The notes beneath the pieces were generated by a model. That model was not told the DNA's origin. It ran no database searches and worked only from the letters and a program-made list of their open reading frames with translations. The position numbers and the translations under genes were made by a program. Shown here piece by piece: positions 1-6,122 of a stretch of 9,721 nucleotides of DNA. The DNA is from Anaerolineaceae bacterium (GTDB lineage Bacteria; Chloroflexota; Anaerolineae; Anaerolineales; Anaerolineaceae). Positions within the stretch are counted from its first letter, which is position 1, and every line of letters starts with the position of its first letter. The stretch lies in the NCBI GenBank assembly GCA_003448875.1, contig DLXG01000094.1, forward strand, positions 1-9,721, read 5' to 3'.

Positions 1-170
1 AAGAGGAACTCGTATCCACATCGCTTCAATATTTAGAAGCGGCCCGAAAAATGATGGTCTGGGTTGGCGCGCCGGAAGAACCAAAGCGCGCCGAAATGGA
101 AGAGAACCTGCACCAGGCCAGGTTTTCGTTGGAATCGTTGGAGGGAAGTAAATGGTTGGAGACCCGTTAG
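1..170 (+). CDS. C-terminal tail of an unrecognised protein (partial)
   Basis: An open frame enters from the left edge (first full codon at 3) and stops at TAG 168-170, giving 55 visible residues. The tail is charged and looks helical: it begins EELVSTSLQYLEAARKMMVW and continues through a second helix rich in Glu, Leu and Gln. I see no domain I can name. It runs in the same direction as the following gene and overlaps it by 19 nt in another frame. The ribosome binding site of that gene (GGAGGG, 140-145) lies inside this frame, so the two are probably translationally coupled and belong to one operon. The overlap and the good reading frame support a real gene, but its function and true length cannot be judged from this window. 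Confidence 0.6.
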   Translation, partial: EELVSTSLQYLEAARKMMVWVGAPEEPKRAEMEENLHQARFSLESLEGSKWLETR

Positions 171-1459
171 CAGCTCATCAAAGTGAACAGGCTAATCGAA
201 TATCGGATGAGGTGATCCGGCAAAGCGTCGAACACCAGCAGACAATTCAAGCTAGCGCCGAACAGAAATGGAAAAAAGCTCATGATGCGTTAGTCCAGAT
301 CGTACGTCACCTTGATGCAGATTATTTTGACGCCTGCCAGAAATCCGGTCGCGCAATTGAAAGTTTTGACGATGAAGCCCTACACCTGTGGATTGTGGCA
401 AGGATCAAATCCTTACAGAACCGGCTTCTGCAGGCTACTCGCCCTGATAACACATCAGCGCTTCAAAACAACCTGACTGAAGCTTTAAGGAAGATCGAAG
501 TATTACAGCAAGAGGAGAAAAACCTTCGGAGGATAAACCAGGAATTAAGGAGTGATAACCAACAGTTATCCATTCATCTAAATGCTATCCAGCAAGTGCA
601 GCGCACAATCACTCCACCCCCAGAAGCACAAGCGGACTCCATCCAAGATTCCAAACTGGATGCACCGAAGACAACAAGTGAACCGGATTGGATGCTGGAT
701 TGGCGATCAGGGCGAACGTTTAGTAAAGAATCCACGGCAATCATCCTGATGGGCGAGACTGGAAAATGTTTGCGCCCCAGCTTGATTGAGCTACTGGCTA
801 AGAAGCTTAACCTGACACTCCCTAACGGCAGCTTGCCAGAAACATTCAACCGGCTCATTAACTTTGACAGCAATGGGGGACTGGTAGAGGTTCTTGAAGT
901 ATTTCAGCAAACCGGGGCCAGCACCGGAGGCAATCATCCGGACCTTTTACGTTTAACAGAACGAGGGAGAGTGGCTTATCAGTATTTGGCCGGATACCAG
1001 GCTCTTGAGAACGAATATGACCGGTTGATTCGGAAGCACAAATCTCCGGAACATACTGTGCCCAATATTCAGGCTGCTGAAGCACTTATCGAATTCGGTG
1101 ACTACGAAGTGATTGAACAGGCACCTGATATACAATTACCAGATGGCAGTGTCTTTATTCCCGATTTGGTAGCCCGTCATCGAAGGACAGGGGAAACGAT
1201 ATTTGTTGAAGTCGAGCGTGATACCGGAAAAAATCGTGGGACTCGGGTTGTCAAATGGAAGAATGTTTTGAATGCAACCAATGGGAATATTTTCGTCATT
1301 TGTGACAACATCAGCTGCGAGAGGGCAATCCAGACAGAGATCAACCAGGCGTTAGAAGGAATTCGATTTAATTCACGTCTGACGAACATCAATTCATTGA
1401 GAAAAGGGAAACGAGCTCAAGATGGCGGAATTTGGTTGTCCGTCAAGAGAACCCAATAA
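152..1459 (+). CDS. Coiled-coil, winged-helix and PD-(D/E)XK-like protein, replication-relaxation-like
   Basis: A 435-aa soluble protein. The ATG is preceded by GGAGGG at 140-145 with 6-nt spacing. Residues 1-85 are helical and charged. Residues about 85-150 form a heptad-like coiled coil, followed by a Pro-rich linker (154-180). Residues about 190-285 look like a winged helix, ending in a helix around LLRLTERGRVAYQYLAG. Residues 305-400 resemble a PD-(D/E)XK fold: helix AAEALI (308-313), PD at 337-338, then strand IFVEVERDT (350-358) with E353/E355, and basic residues at 360-371. The PD...EVERDT pattern resembles the C-terminal part of replication-relaxation proteins found on conjugative elements of Gram-positive bacteria; this is family resemblance from memory, not a search. 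The DNA-processing role is inferred. An ExE replaces the classical D/E-x-K, so it could be a nuclease or a catalytically dead DNA-binding fold. There is no signal peptide or membrane segment. Confidence 0.7.
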   Translation: MVGDPLAAHQSEQANRISDEVIRQSVEHQQTIQASAEQKWKKAHDALVQIVRHLDADYFDACQKSGRAIESFDDEALHLWIVARIKSLQNRLLQATRPDNTSALQNNLTEALRKIEVLQQEEKNLRRINQELRSDNQQLSIHLNAIQQVQRTITPPPEAQADSIQDSKLDAPKTTSEPDWMLDWRSGRTFSKESTAIILMGETGKCLRPSLIELLAKKLNLTLPNGSLPETFNRLINFDSNGGLVEVLEVFQQTGASTGGNHPDLLRLTERGRVAYQYLAGYQALENEYDRLIRKHKSPEHTVPNIQAAEALIEFGDYEVIEQAPDIQLPDGSVFIPDLVARHRRTGETIFVEVERDTGKNRGTRVVKWKNVLNATNGNIFVICDNISCERAIQTEINQALEGIRFNSRLTNINSLRKGKRAQDGGIWLSVKRTQ

Positions 1460-1503
1460 ACGTAACCTTCTAAGTCTCAACAACAACGCCAGAGCAAAAT
1501 GCC

Positions 1504-1558
1504 GAGGAACAACCCGAATGTTCCCTCAGAACGTTCCCATAGAGTCTTAAGGGGGAAC
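1504..1558. terminator. Inverted-repeat cluster between convergent genes, probable terminator region
   Basis: Four copies of a GTTCC/GGAAC element in mixed orientation lie between the stop of the 435-aa gene and the stop of the AbiEii gene. GGAACA (1506-1511) pairs with TGTTCC (1519-1524), and GAG/CTC extend the stem with one bulge. GTTCCC (1533-1538) pairs with GGGAAC (1553-1558). Read on the minus strand, the first hairpin is followed by GGCATTTTGC, a poor U-tract, so it could end the abiE transcript. On the plus strand no U-tract follows. The convergent position fits a terminator; the weak U-tract keeps confidence low. Confidence 0.4.
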
Positions 1559-1575
1559 AAATGCAATCGGTATGT

Positions 1576-2409
1576 TCATTCATCTTGCAGAACAGCGTGG
1601 AGAATATCCACTACCTCATCAAAGGAGATTCCGCTCGCGAAATAATACTCCTTGCAATAACGATCCCATCGCGCCCTCATGGTCGAATCGGCCTGGATCG
1701 TGCGGACAATTGCGTTGTTGTTCTTTAACGCATCAAGGGACATTCTTTTCTGAGCCGTCGCATTCAATGCGGTTTTCAAGACATTTTGGTCGATTGACTG
1801 CCTGTAAGTTTTCGTCAGAATAAAGACATCATAGAAATCTCTCGGCCGAGTATTGAGTACGCTCCTGCGCAAAATGGTTTCAATCTTCTCCGCCAGGATG
1901 GTTTCAAGGTTGTAAGCCCAGACCTCAATCCGTTTGTCTTCAAATGCCGATGGAAAGGAATAACAAACCGCTTCAGGGGTGATGACATCCCCCGTAGTCA
2001 CATCGATCTTCAGCGGTGTCTGGATGGTTTCAAACCTGGCCAACAGCGACACTCGAAAGCCGCCATATTCATCATCTTCACGGATCGGAGCAACATGATC
2101 CAGGGTAAAGAGAACTTCATCCGCCAGGGGAATAGCACAGATCTCCAGGAATGCCGCCAAGATCGTTTCTTCCGTCAAAGGAAAATTTCTCAGAGTTGCA
2201 TCCATATCCATGGTGGTCCGGCTGCTGATCCCGACCATAGAAGCAATTAGCATGCCGCCTTTGAGAACAATCCGGTCCTGATATTTCGAAATCGAAATTC
2301 GTTCCAGCAATCGCTCCAGCAGGAAATTCTGCAAAACTGCTTGGGCAGGAATATGGTGTTTGATCGCCAGGTTCTTGATCCTGGCCTTGAACTGCATCAC
2401 GTTACTCAT
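1576..2409 (-). CDS. abiEii: AbiEii-family nucleotidyltransferase toxin
   Basis: A 277-aa protein with the layout of AbiEii/AbiGii toxins (DNA polymerase beta-type nucleotidyltransferase fold). Motif I is LKGGMLI (49-55), followed by the metal-binding DMD at 68-70 in TTMDMDAT. A third acidic position is KIDV (D136 in LKIDVTTGD). The downstream signature is LAEKIETILRR (172-182) with RPRDFYD (188-194). All expected motifs are present, so the toxin looks intact. Known biology: AbiEii is the GTP-binding toxin of a type IV toxin-antitoxin system that causes abortive phage infection, and related MenT toxins add pyrimidines to tRNA acceptor ends. The start is ATG at 2409-2407 with GAGG 7 nt upstream. 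It overlaps the AbiEi stop as ATGA, so translation is coupled with antitoxin first. The operon opposes the flanking plus-strand genes, as expected for a cargo module. Confidence 0.93.
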   Translation of the reverse strand: MSNVMQFKARIKNLAIKHHIPAQAVLQNFLLERLLERISISKYQDRIVLKGGMLIASMVGISSRTTMDMDATLRNFPLTEETILAAFLEICAIPLADEVLFTLDHVAPIREDDEYGGFRVSLLARFETIQTPLKIDVTTGDVITPEAVCYSFPSAFEDKRIEVWAYNLETILAEKIETILRRSVLNTRPRDFYDVFILTKTYRQSIDQNVLKTALNATAQKRMSLDALKNNNAIVRTIQADSTMRARWDRYCKEYYFASGISFDEVVDILHAVLQDE

Positions 2410-3017
2410 AGAAGAACCTCGATGGTTGCCCTGACGATTTTCTGGATGCGGAATTGTTGAGCATAAGAATAGAGCAGATCAATGTTTTTTTCTTTTTTCC
2501 TCACATACCGCTTCAACGCTTCGTTTATGAACTGGATATCCATCTGGTTCCGGCTGCGCAGGATGTCACAGATGGTTCGTTCGAGATTGTAGGTTTTGAT
2601 TTCGTTCCCGTTCGGCGTCTTTGCCATGCTTTCACCCAATAAATGCAATTCGCGTTTCACAAAATAGACTTTGGCCCCGCTTGCCTTTAAAAGAGTAGCG
2701 TTATATCCGGCCGGGACGGTAACCGAGTAAAACAAGGGTGTCCGGTCGGATAATTCCAAAAAATAGAGAGCAGTTTCATGGGAGAAAATGGCACGTTTAT
2801 ATCGGACCTGAAGGCCGGCCATTTCATCGGCCATAGAATTGACAGCCGAATAAACCCCTCTGGAGACCTTCTGGATTTCACCTGTCGCTTCCAAAATGGA
2901 GAGGTAAGTTCGCGGAATGCCCAGTTTCGCCAGATCGGAGGTAAAAAGGATGCCATTCTGTTCTCGCAGAATCATACGTAATCTTTCGATCGGTTTTTGT
3001 TCGGTTTTTACATTCAT
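2406..3017 (-). CDS. abiEi: AbiEi-family antitoxin and autorepressor
   Basis: A 203-aa protein starting at ATG 3017-3015. The frame is open upstream to 3206, but those residues are not antitoxin-like, and the promoter sits directly on this ATG. Residues about 10-58 form the N-terminal winged helix-turn-helix, with TSDLAKLGIPRTYLSILEAT and the family-typical RGVY at 53-56. The C-terminal domain (60-203) contains FSHETALYFLEL and YNLERTICDILR (143-154), typical of AbiEi proteins. Family knowledge: AbiEi neutralises AbiEii without a stable complex (type IV) and represses its own promoter by binding inverted repeats. Here a 17-bp inverted repeat covers the promoter and start codon. No Shine-Dalgarno precedes the ATG. 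An internal ATG at 2975-2973 (Met15) has only weak GAAAG upstream and would cut into the first helix, so I prefer the longer form. Confidence 0.9.
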   Translation of the reverse strand: MNVKTEQKPIERLRMILREQNGILFTSDLAKLGIPRTYLSILEATGEIQKVSRGVYSAVNSMADEMAGLQVRYKRAIFSHETALYFLELSDRTPLFYSVTVPAGYNATLLKASGAKVYFVKRELHLLGESMAKTPNGNEIKTYNLERTICDILRSRNQMDIQFINEALKRYVRKKEKNIDLLYSYAQQFRIQKIVRATIEVLL

Positions 3018-3052
3018 GCTTATATTATAAACAAAATAAGCATGAATGTAAA
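3007..3052 (-). promoter_or_regulatory. abiE promoter inside a 17-bp perfect inverted repeat (AbiEi operator)
   Basis: The arms at 3007-3023 and 3036-3052 are perfect reverse complements (17 bp, 12-nt spacer). On the minus strand, a -35 TTTACA (3052-3047) and a consensus -10 TATAAT (3029-3024) are separated by exactly 17 nt. The -35 lies in the distal arm, the -10 in the spacer, and the proximal arm covers the AbiEi start codon. A repressor bound to both arms would occlude RNA polymerase, matching known AbiEi negative autoregulation through inverted repeats. The predicted +1 (7 nt past the -10) is base 3017, the A of the ATG. Confidence 0.88.
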
Positions 3053-3153
3053 TAACGTCCCTGTCTTGCTCTAGCAGCTGAACATACCTGTCAAGAGGAT
3101 AATCTTGGGCGCAGCAACTGCTACAAGTGAACCAGGGCCTGGACACAGACAGG

Positions 3154-3612
3154 TTATTGTTGAGAGGCCACCGGCCGAAAATGGCAGCCGGCATTCGATT
3201 TTCCAAGCATCGTCCAACTCAGGCGTTCCACCACGCCCCACCAGATACCAGGCACATCCAGCCACGAAGCGTTTTGCACCCCAACCGGGATATCTGGATC
3301 TGGTGCCGTTACCTTTGCCCAAAAACCATCCGGGTGCAAAGCCACATCAGTATAAACTGCCGAATAAACAGGTCCCAGGGCGGCAAGCGAAAGAAACATC
3401 CCCCAACCACAGCGAGCCGGCCGTACAACTTTCGCGGCCTCAACTCGATCCTGGATGAACTCAAAATAAGTCATGCCCATTGGAGCCTGAGGGACCGCCA
3501 TGGGCTGGTTGCCCTTGTACCCGATATACAGACAGGCAAGTACAATGGTCAAAATTACGACCAGTGAAATGGTCTTGGTAATCATTCTGAAAAGAAGGCC
3601 AATCAGTTTCAT
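3154..3612 (-). CDS. Small membrane-anchored protein, unrecognised
   Basis: A 152-aa protein with one clear N-terminal membrane segment (residues about 13-32, ISLVVILTIVLACLYIGY). A basic N-terminus precedes it, and a second moderately hydrophobic stretch follows at about 70-92. The remainder is rich in Trp, Pro and Gly (DVPGIWWGVVERLSWTM at 119-135), with cysteines at 68 and 143. ATG is at 3612-3610, with AAGGA 6 nt upstream inside the preceding gene, and it overlaps that gene by 4 nt (ATGA), so the two are a coupled pair. I do not recognise the family. The gene sits between the RHH regulator and the abiE operon in the same direction. No convincing terminator separates it from abiE (3053-3153 holds nothing else I can identify). 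It could be a regulator partner, an entry-exclusion-like protein or a mating component; none is shown by the sequence. Confidence 0.72.
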   Translation of the reverse strand: MKLIGLLFRMITKTISLVVILTIVLACLYIGYKGNQPMAVPQAPMGMTYFEFIQDRVEAAKVVRPARCGWGMFLSLAALGPVYSAVYTDVALHPDGFWAKVTAPDPDIPVGVQNASWLDVPGIWWGVVERLSWTMLGKSNAGCHFRPVASQQ

Positions 3613-3830
3613 TTTTCATCCTTGTGTTCTTCAATGGTGTATATGCCTTCAGCCTCATGAACCGAGAGGCAGCCAAAACGGATCTCCTCACGGTACATCC
3701 GGTCGATGGCGATTTCGACGATATTTGCTTCGCTGCGTTGCGTTTGCATGGAAAGGGCTCTGAGTTGTCGGAGACCTTCAGAGCTCAACCGCAGTGAATG
3801 CACGGATTTTGTTGTTCGCTGTTTGTTCAT
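3609..3830 (-). CDS. Ribbon-helix-helix (Arc/CopG-like) regulator
   Basis: A 73-aa protein. Residues 11-17 (HSLRLSS) fit the DNA-contacting beta strand, 18-29 (GLRQLRALSMQT) helix A and 32-48 (RSEANIVEIAIDRMYRE) helix B of an RHH domain. A short acidic tail (50-73) follows. The ATG at 3830-3828 has AGGAAA 5 nt upstream. Such proteins dimerise and bind short operator repeats, often repressing their own promoter; candidate sites lie just upstream (3843-3902). It is divergent from the T4SS-like operon starting at 4236 and is therefore the best candidate controller of transfer genes. An RHH antitoxin is an alternative, but the partner gene is a membrane protein rather than a recognisable toxin. 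Confidence 0.8.
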   Translation of the reverse strand: MNKQRTTKSVHSLRLSSEGLRQLRALSMQTQRSEANIVEIAIDRMYREEIRFGCLSVHEAEGIYTIEEHKDEK

Positions 3831-3842
3831 ATGCGTTTCCTA

Positions 3843-3902
3843 ATTCGTATTACGATTGTAGGTCGCGAAATCATGCTTTCCTAGCATGGGCATTCGTATC
3901 AC
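3843..3902. promoter_or_regulatory. Candidate RHH operator: repeated ATTCGTATNAC plus palindromes
   Basis: ATTCGTATTAC at 3843-3853 and ATTCGTATCAC at 3892-3902 are direct repeats with one difference, 49 nt apart. The first is embedded in the perfect palindrome TCGTATTACGA (3845-3855). Between them CATGCT (3872-3877) and AGCATG (3883-3888) form an inverted repeat with a 5-nt spacer. All lie immediately upstream of the RHH gene, where an autoregulatory operator is expected. TACAAT on the minus strand (3860-3855) could be its -10, without a good -35. Assignment to the RHH protein is inference. Confidence 0.45.
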
Positions 3903-3985
3903 TAGAAAATCCCCTGAAACAAAAGCGATACAGAGACGATGAGAAAAGAGGCGAGCAATACCGGTAACGATATGCTGCAAGATGC

Positions 3986-4012
3986 TGTCGGGATGTCGCG
4001 ATTTGTCGGGAT
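3986..4012 (+). repeat. Three tandem TGTCGGGAT-like repeats
   Basis: TGTCGGGAT occurs at 3986-3994 and 4004-4012, with a one-mismatch copy TGTCGCGAT at 3994-4002 between them, giving start-to-start spacings of 8 and 10 nt. The near-helical spacing suggests a protein-binding array on one face of DNA. It lies in the middle of the divergent control region. It may be a regulator site, or a relaxosome or replication iteron; the sequence alone does not decide. Confidence 0.4.
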
Positions 4013-4157
4013 TCTGACGCTATCTGCTTCTTCATGATCATGATGTGCAATCCAGCTTTTGCTAGGAAGCCCCATTTCGAGATGCTACAATACCAGTGAT
4101 GATGTCATAAGATTACCGGTCGCCTGAAGTCCTGGGCTGCAACTCTTTCTACCGTTG

Positions 4158-4213
4158 GAGCGACCGCCTGCAAACTCTTCTTCCAAAGATGTTTGCTGGT
4201 GGTCGCTCTTTTT
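4158..4213 (+). terminator. Intrinsic terminator-like hairpin in the leader of the conjugation operon (possible attenuator)
   Basis: GAGCGACC (4158-4165) pairs with GGTCGCTC (4201-4208). The stem continues through a G-T wobble, two G-C pairs and one T-T mismatch into GCAAAC (4170-4175) pairing with GTTTGC (4191-4196), with a 15-nt loop. Five T residues follow directly (4209-4213). This has the canonical shape of a Rho-independent terminator, yet it lies only 22 nt before the TTG start of the first operon gene and no gene lies upstream on this strand. Attenuation of the operon, or termination of a leader RNA, is therefore likely. Confidence 0.72.
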
Positions 4214-4235
4214 AATCCCTTTGCAAGGAGTCTCT

Positions 4236-4778
4236 TTGAAAGAATTCACCTTTTCTAAACGCAACGCCTTTCTCATTCTCCTGATCATCTTCCTGACAGG
4301 AGCCGGGATCATCCTGATCCAGCAATTCTCTCACCAACCTTCAGGGGAAGTCGCCACGCCTTCGCCAGAAGAAGCCGAGATAACCAACGCGGCAATCGTT
4401 GGAACGCGCGCTTTCTTCCAAATTAGCGTGAACGAGGGAAAGGACGCCTGGTTGAACCGTTTCTGCGCCGCCAGCACGGAAAGTGGCTGCGCATTTCTAC
4501 GCATGGGAGCAGATCGCCTGTGGCAGAAATATCAAGAAGCGAAAGCAGAGGTTCAGGCGGAAGTCAGCGCGCTTGAGTGCGTCTCCTCGACAGCCAAAGA
4601 GCAAGTATGGCGGGTTGCGATCAGACTCTCCGAGCCACTGCCGGGCAGCAACAAGGCAGAAGATGAGGCTTACGTTCTGGTCCTCAAAACGGAGGATGGG
4701 TGGAAGTTCGACCGCTTCCTGCTTGAACCGGAAGTGCAGGTGTTGAAAGAACGGGTAGGCAAGGAAGGCCAGCAATGA
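4236..4778 (+). CDS. Membrane-anchored VirB8/TcpC-like conjugation protein
   Basis: A 180-aa protein starting at TTG 4236-4238, chosen because AAGGAG lies 5 nt upstream (4225-4230) and the membrane segment then falls at the N-terminus. An upstream ATG at 4155 would place the coding start inside the terminator-like hairpin and add non-protein-like residues. Residues about 11-30 (AFLILLIIFLTGAGIILIQQ) form one transmembrane helix. The rest (about 45-172) is exported: helices ITNAAIVGTRAFFQIS, then strands VWRVAIRL (124-131) and AYVLVLKTEDGWKFDRFLL (145-163), ending in a helix. This single-TM plus NTF2-like order is that of VirB8/TcpC proteins, which are channel scaffold subunits of conjugation systems. 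Cysteines are at 77, 85 and 115. Its ATGA overlap with the next gene and the downstream VirB4-like ATPase support a T4SS role. The fold call is by pattern and context only. Confidence 0.65.
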   Translation: MKEFTFSKRNAFLILLIIFLTGAGIILIQQFSHQPSGEVATPSPEEAEITNAAIVGTRAFFQISVNEGKDAWLNRFCAASTESGCAFLRMGADRLWQKYQEAKAEVQAEVSALECVSSTAKEQVWRVAIRLSEPLPGSNKAEDEAYVLVLKTEDGWKFDRFLLEPEVQVLKERVGKEGQQ

Positions 4779-6076
4779 GAAATGTCCTCCACTTAGGTCT
4801 CATCCTGGCAATCCTCTTGAGCGTGATTCCGCTCTCACCGGTCTCCGCACAGGATCCAAGCCCATGGAGCGAAGTGTTCGATGAAAACGGCAACCTGCGC
4901 TCAGACGTCGTCGACCTCGGTGTTACTACCGAAACACCTTCCTGGATGAATGTGGATCTGCCTTTAGGGCAATCGCTTCAGTTGGATGCCAATTACCACC
5001 GTTTCCAAACGGCAGACGGTAACATGGTTGTCCTCCCATCGGCCTCGACCCTTTTCTTCATGGCAATGAACCCACAGGAAAGCGGTTTGGCCAATTCCGC
5101 CGGCATGATGAGCAACGGCTACGGCAGCATGATCACCTTTCTGGGATTGGTGGCCGGCGACAGCCTGGATTGGAACCGGCTTCAGCAGGAGCGCCCACAG
5201 TACCAGGATCCCAGCCAGTTCTGGAACGCGGTGCTGAGTGGACAGGAAAGCGCCTGGACCTGGTTTTCCGGATGGGGTTTTATTACCAACTTGCTCTCCA
5301 TGTCATGGAACGATGCGGCTTTGCGCAGTGCTTACCTGATGTACCTCAACGGCGTACAGAACTGCGCCTCGATTCCGGGTGGCTGTTCCGGGGTGATCCC
5401 AACCCAGCCGCCGCCACCTCCGGTTTGTCCTGGGCCAGAAGTGACCATCCAACAACCGACGTTGACCATCCAAAAACTGGCGCCGGTCAATCCGCTGGTC
5501 GTCGGGCAAGATCCGGAAAAGCGAGGAGCGGATGTGCAGGCGATGGTGACCATCCCTCCGGTAATCTTTGTCTGGCATGAACCTATTTACGAGGAAGAGG
5601 ATTTCTGCCGTGCGGCAAATGCCGGCGAGATACCCAACTGTAAAACCAGCGATGCCAGCGCCGTAAACGACGGGGTGGATGATACCCGGCAGGTCTTCAA
5701 AGAGTGCCTGCGCCACGTAGAGCTCTTACCCGATGCTGTGGCGACTCTGCAAGCCACCGCCACATTGGATGGAGCCAGCAAGGCCTGGATCACCAGCCAC
5801 CTGGGACAGACCCATTACGGCGCTTACATACACAAAGAAAGCTTCGTGCTGGTGCCAGGGATAACCAATTGGTCCGGCGGGTGCAACGGCGGCACGTGCA
5901 CGGCAACGGCCAACGCCCTGAAAGTGCCTTTTGCCGACCCTGGTAAGTTCGACCTGAAACTCCGCGTGACCACCACCGGCGCGCAGTTTCGTGGGGTGAC
6001 GATCACCCAGCCGCGCAGTCTGAGCGCGGACGGCGAACTGCAGGTGTACGTTACGCTGCCTGCTCTGGTGCCTTAA
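4775..6076 (+). CDS. Secreted protein of the conjugation operon, unrecognised
   Basis: A 433-aa protein with a clear Sec signal peptide: MRN, hydrophobic core at about 5-20, and likely cleavage after PVSA (residue 25). The ATG overlaps the preceding stop (ATGA), with AAGGA upstream at 4761-4765. The mature protein has an N-terminal region (26-205) rich in Trp, Ser, Gly and Met, a Pro hinge (TQPPPPPVCPG at 210-220), and a beta-rich C-terminal region (220-433). That region includes the repeated phrases VTIQQPTLTIQ and VTITQPRS. Eight cysteines are present in the mature part (197, 204, 218, 278, 289, 311, 370, 375), an even number compatible with disulfides. No transmembrane anchor follows the signal peptide. 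I do not recognise the family. Its place between VirB8-like and polytopic membrane proteins suggests an extracytoplasmic channel or surface/adhesion component of the mating apparatus. Confidence 0.75.
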   Translation: MRNVLHLGLILAILLSVIPLSPVSAQDPSPWSEVFDENGNLRSDVVDLGVTTETPSWMNVDLPLGQSLQLDANYHRFQTADGNMVVLPSASTLFFMAMNPQESGLANSAGMMSNGYGSMITFLGLVAGDSLDWNRLQQERPQYQDPSQFWNAVLSGQESAWTWFSGWGFITNLLSMSWNDAALRSAYLMYLNGVQNCASIPGGCSGVIPTQPPPPPVCPGPEVTIQQPTLTIQKLAPVNPLVVGQDPEKRGADVQAMVTIPPVIFVWHEPIYEEEDFCRAANAGEIPNCKTSDASAVNDGVDDTRQVFKECLRHVELLPDAVATLQATATLDGASKAWITSHLGQTHYGAYIHKESFVLVPGITNWSGGCNGGTCTATANALKVPFADPGKFDLKLRVTTTGAQFRGVTITQPRSLSADGELQVYVTLPALVP

Positions 6077-6122
6077 GTTTGTTTTTAACACGAGCCGGAT
6101 TGAAATCCAGATCAATTTACTT

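Larger units (their letters stand above)
3831..4235. other. Divergent intergenic control region (405 nt)
   Basis: No gene is evident on either strand. The region separates the minus-strand RHH gene from the plus-strand conjugation operon and holds short palindromes, tandem repeats and a terminator-like hairpin, each listed separately. A small perfect palindrome CATGATCATG also lies at 4033-4042. I could not find a clear -35/-10 pair for the plus-strand operon. TACAAT at 4086-4091 is a possible -10, but it lacks a -35 at correct spacing. An oriT or other element-specific site could lie here, but no nick-site consensus was recognised. Confidence 0.5.

Noticed and set aside
3018..3206. N-terminal 63-residue extension of the AbiEi reading frame
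   Set aside because: It runs through the promoter and inverted repeat, is Cys/Trp-rich and unlike AbiEi proteins, and has no supporting ribosome binding site.
3105..3567. Two plus-strand frames over the small membrane-protein gene
   Set aside because: They are Pro/Arg/His-rich shadow frames. The minus-strand gene has a ribosome binding site, a membrane segment and ATGA coupling.
4155..4235. ATG start at 4155 for the VirB8-like gene
   Set aside because: It would place coding sequence in the terminator-like hairpin and bury the membrane segment; TTG 4236 has AAGGAG at proper spacing.
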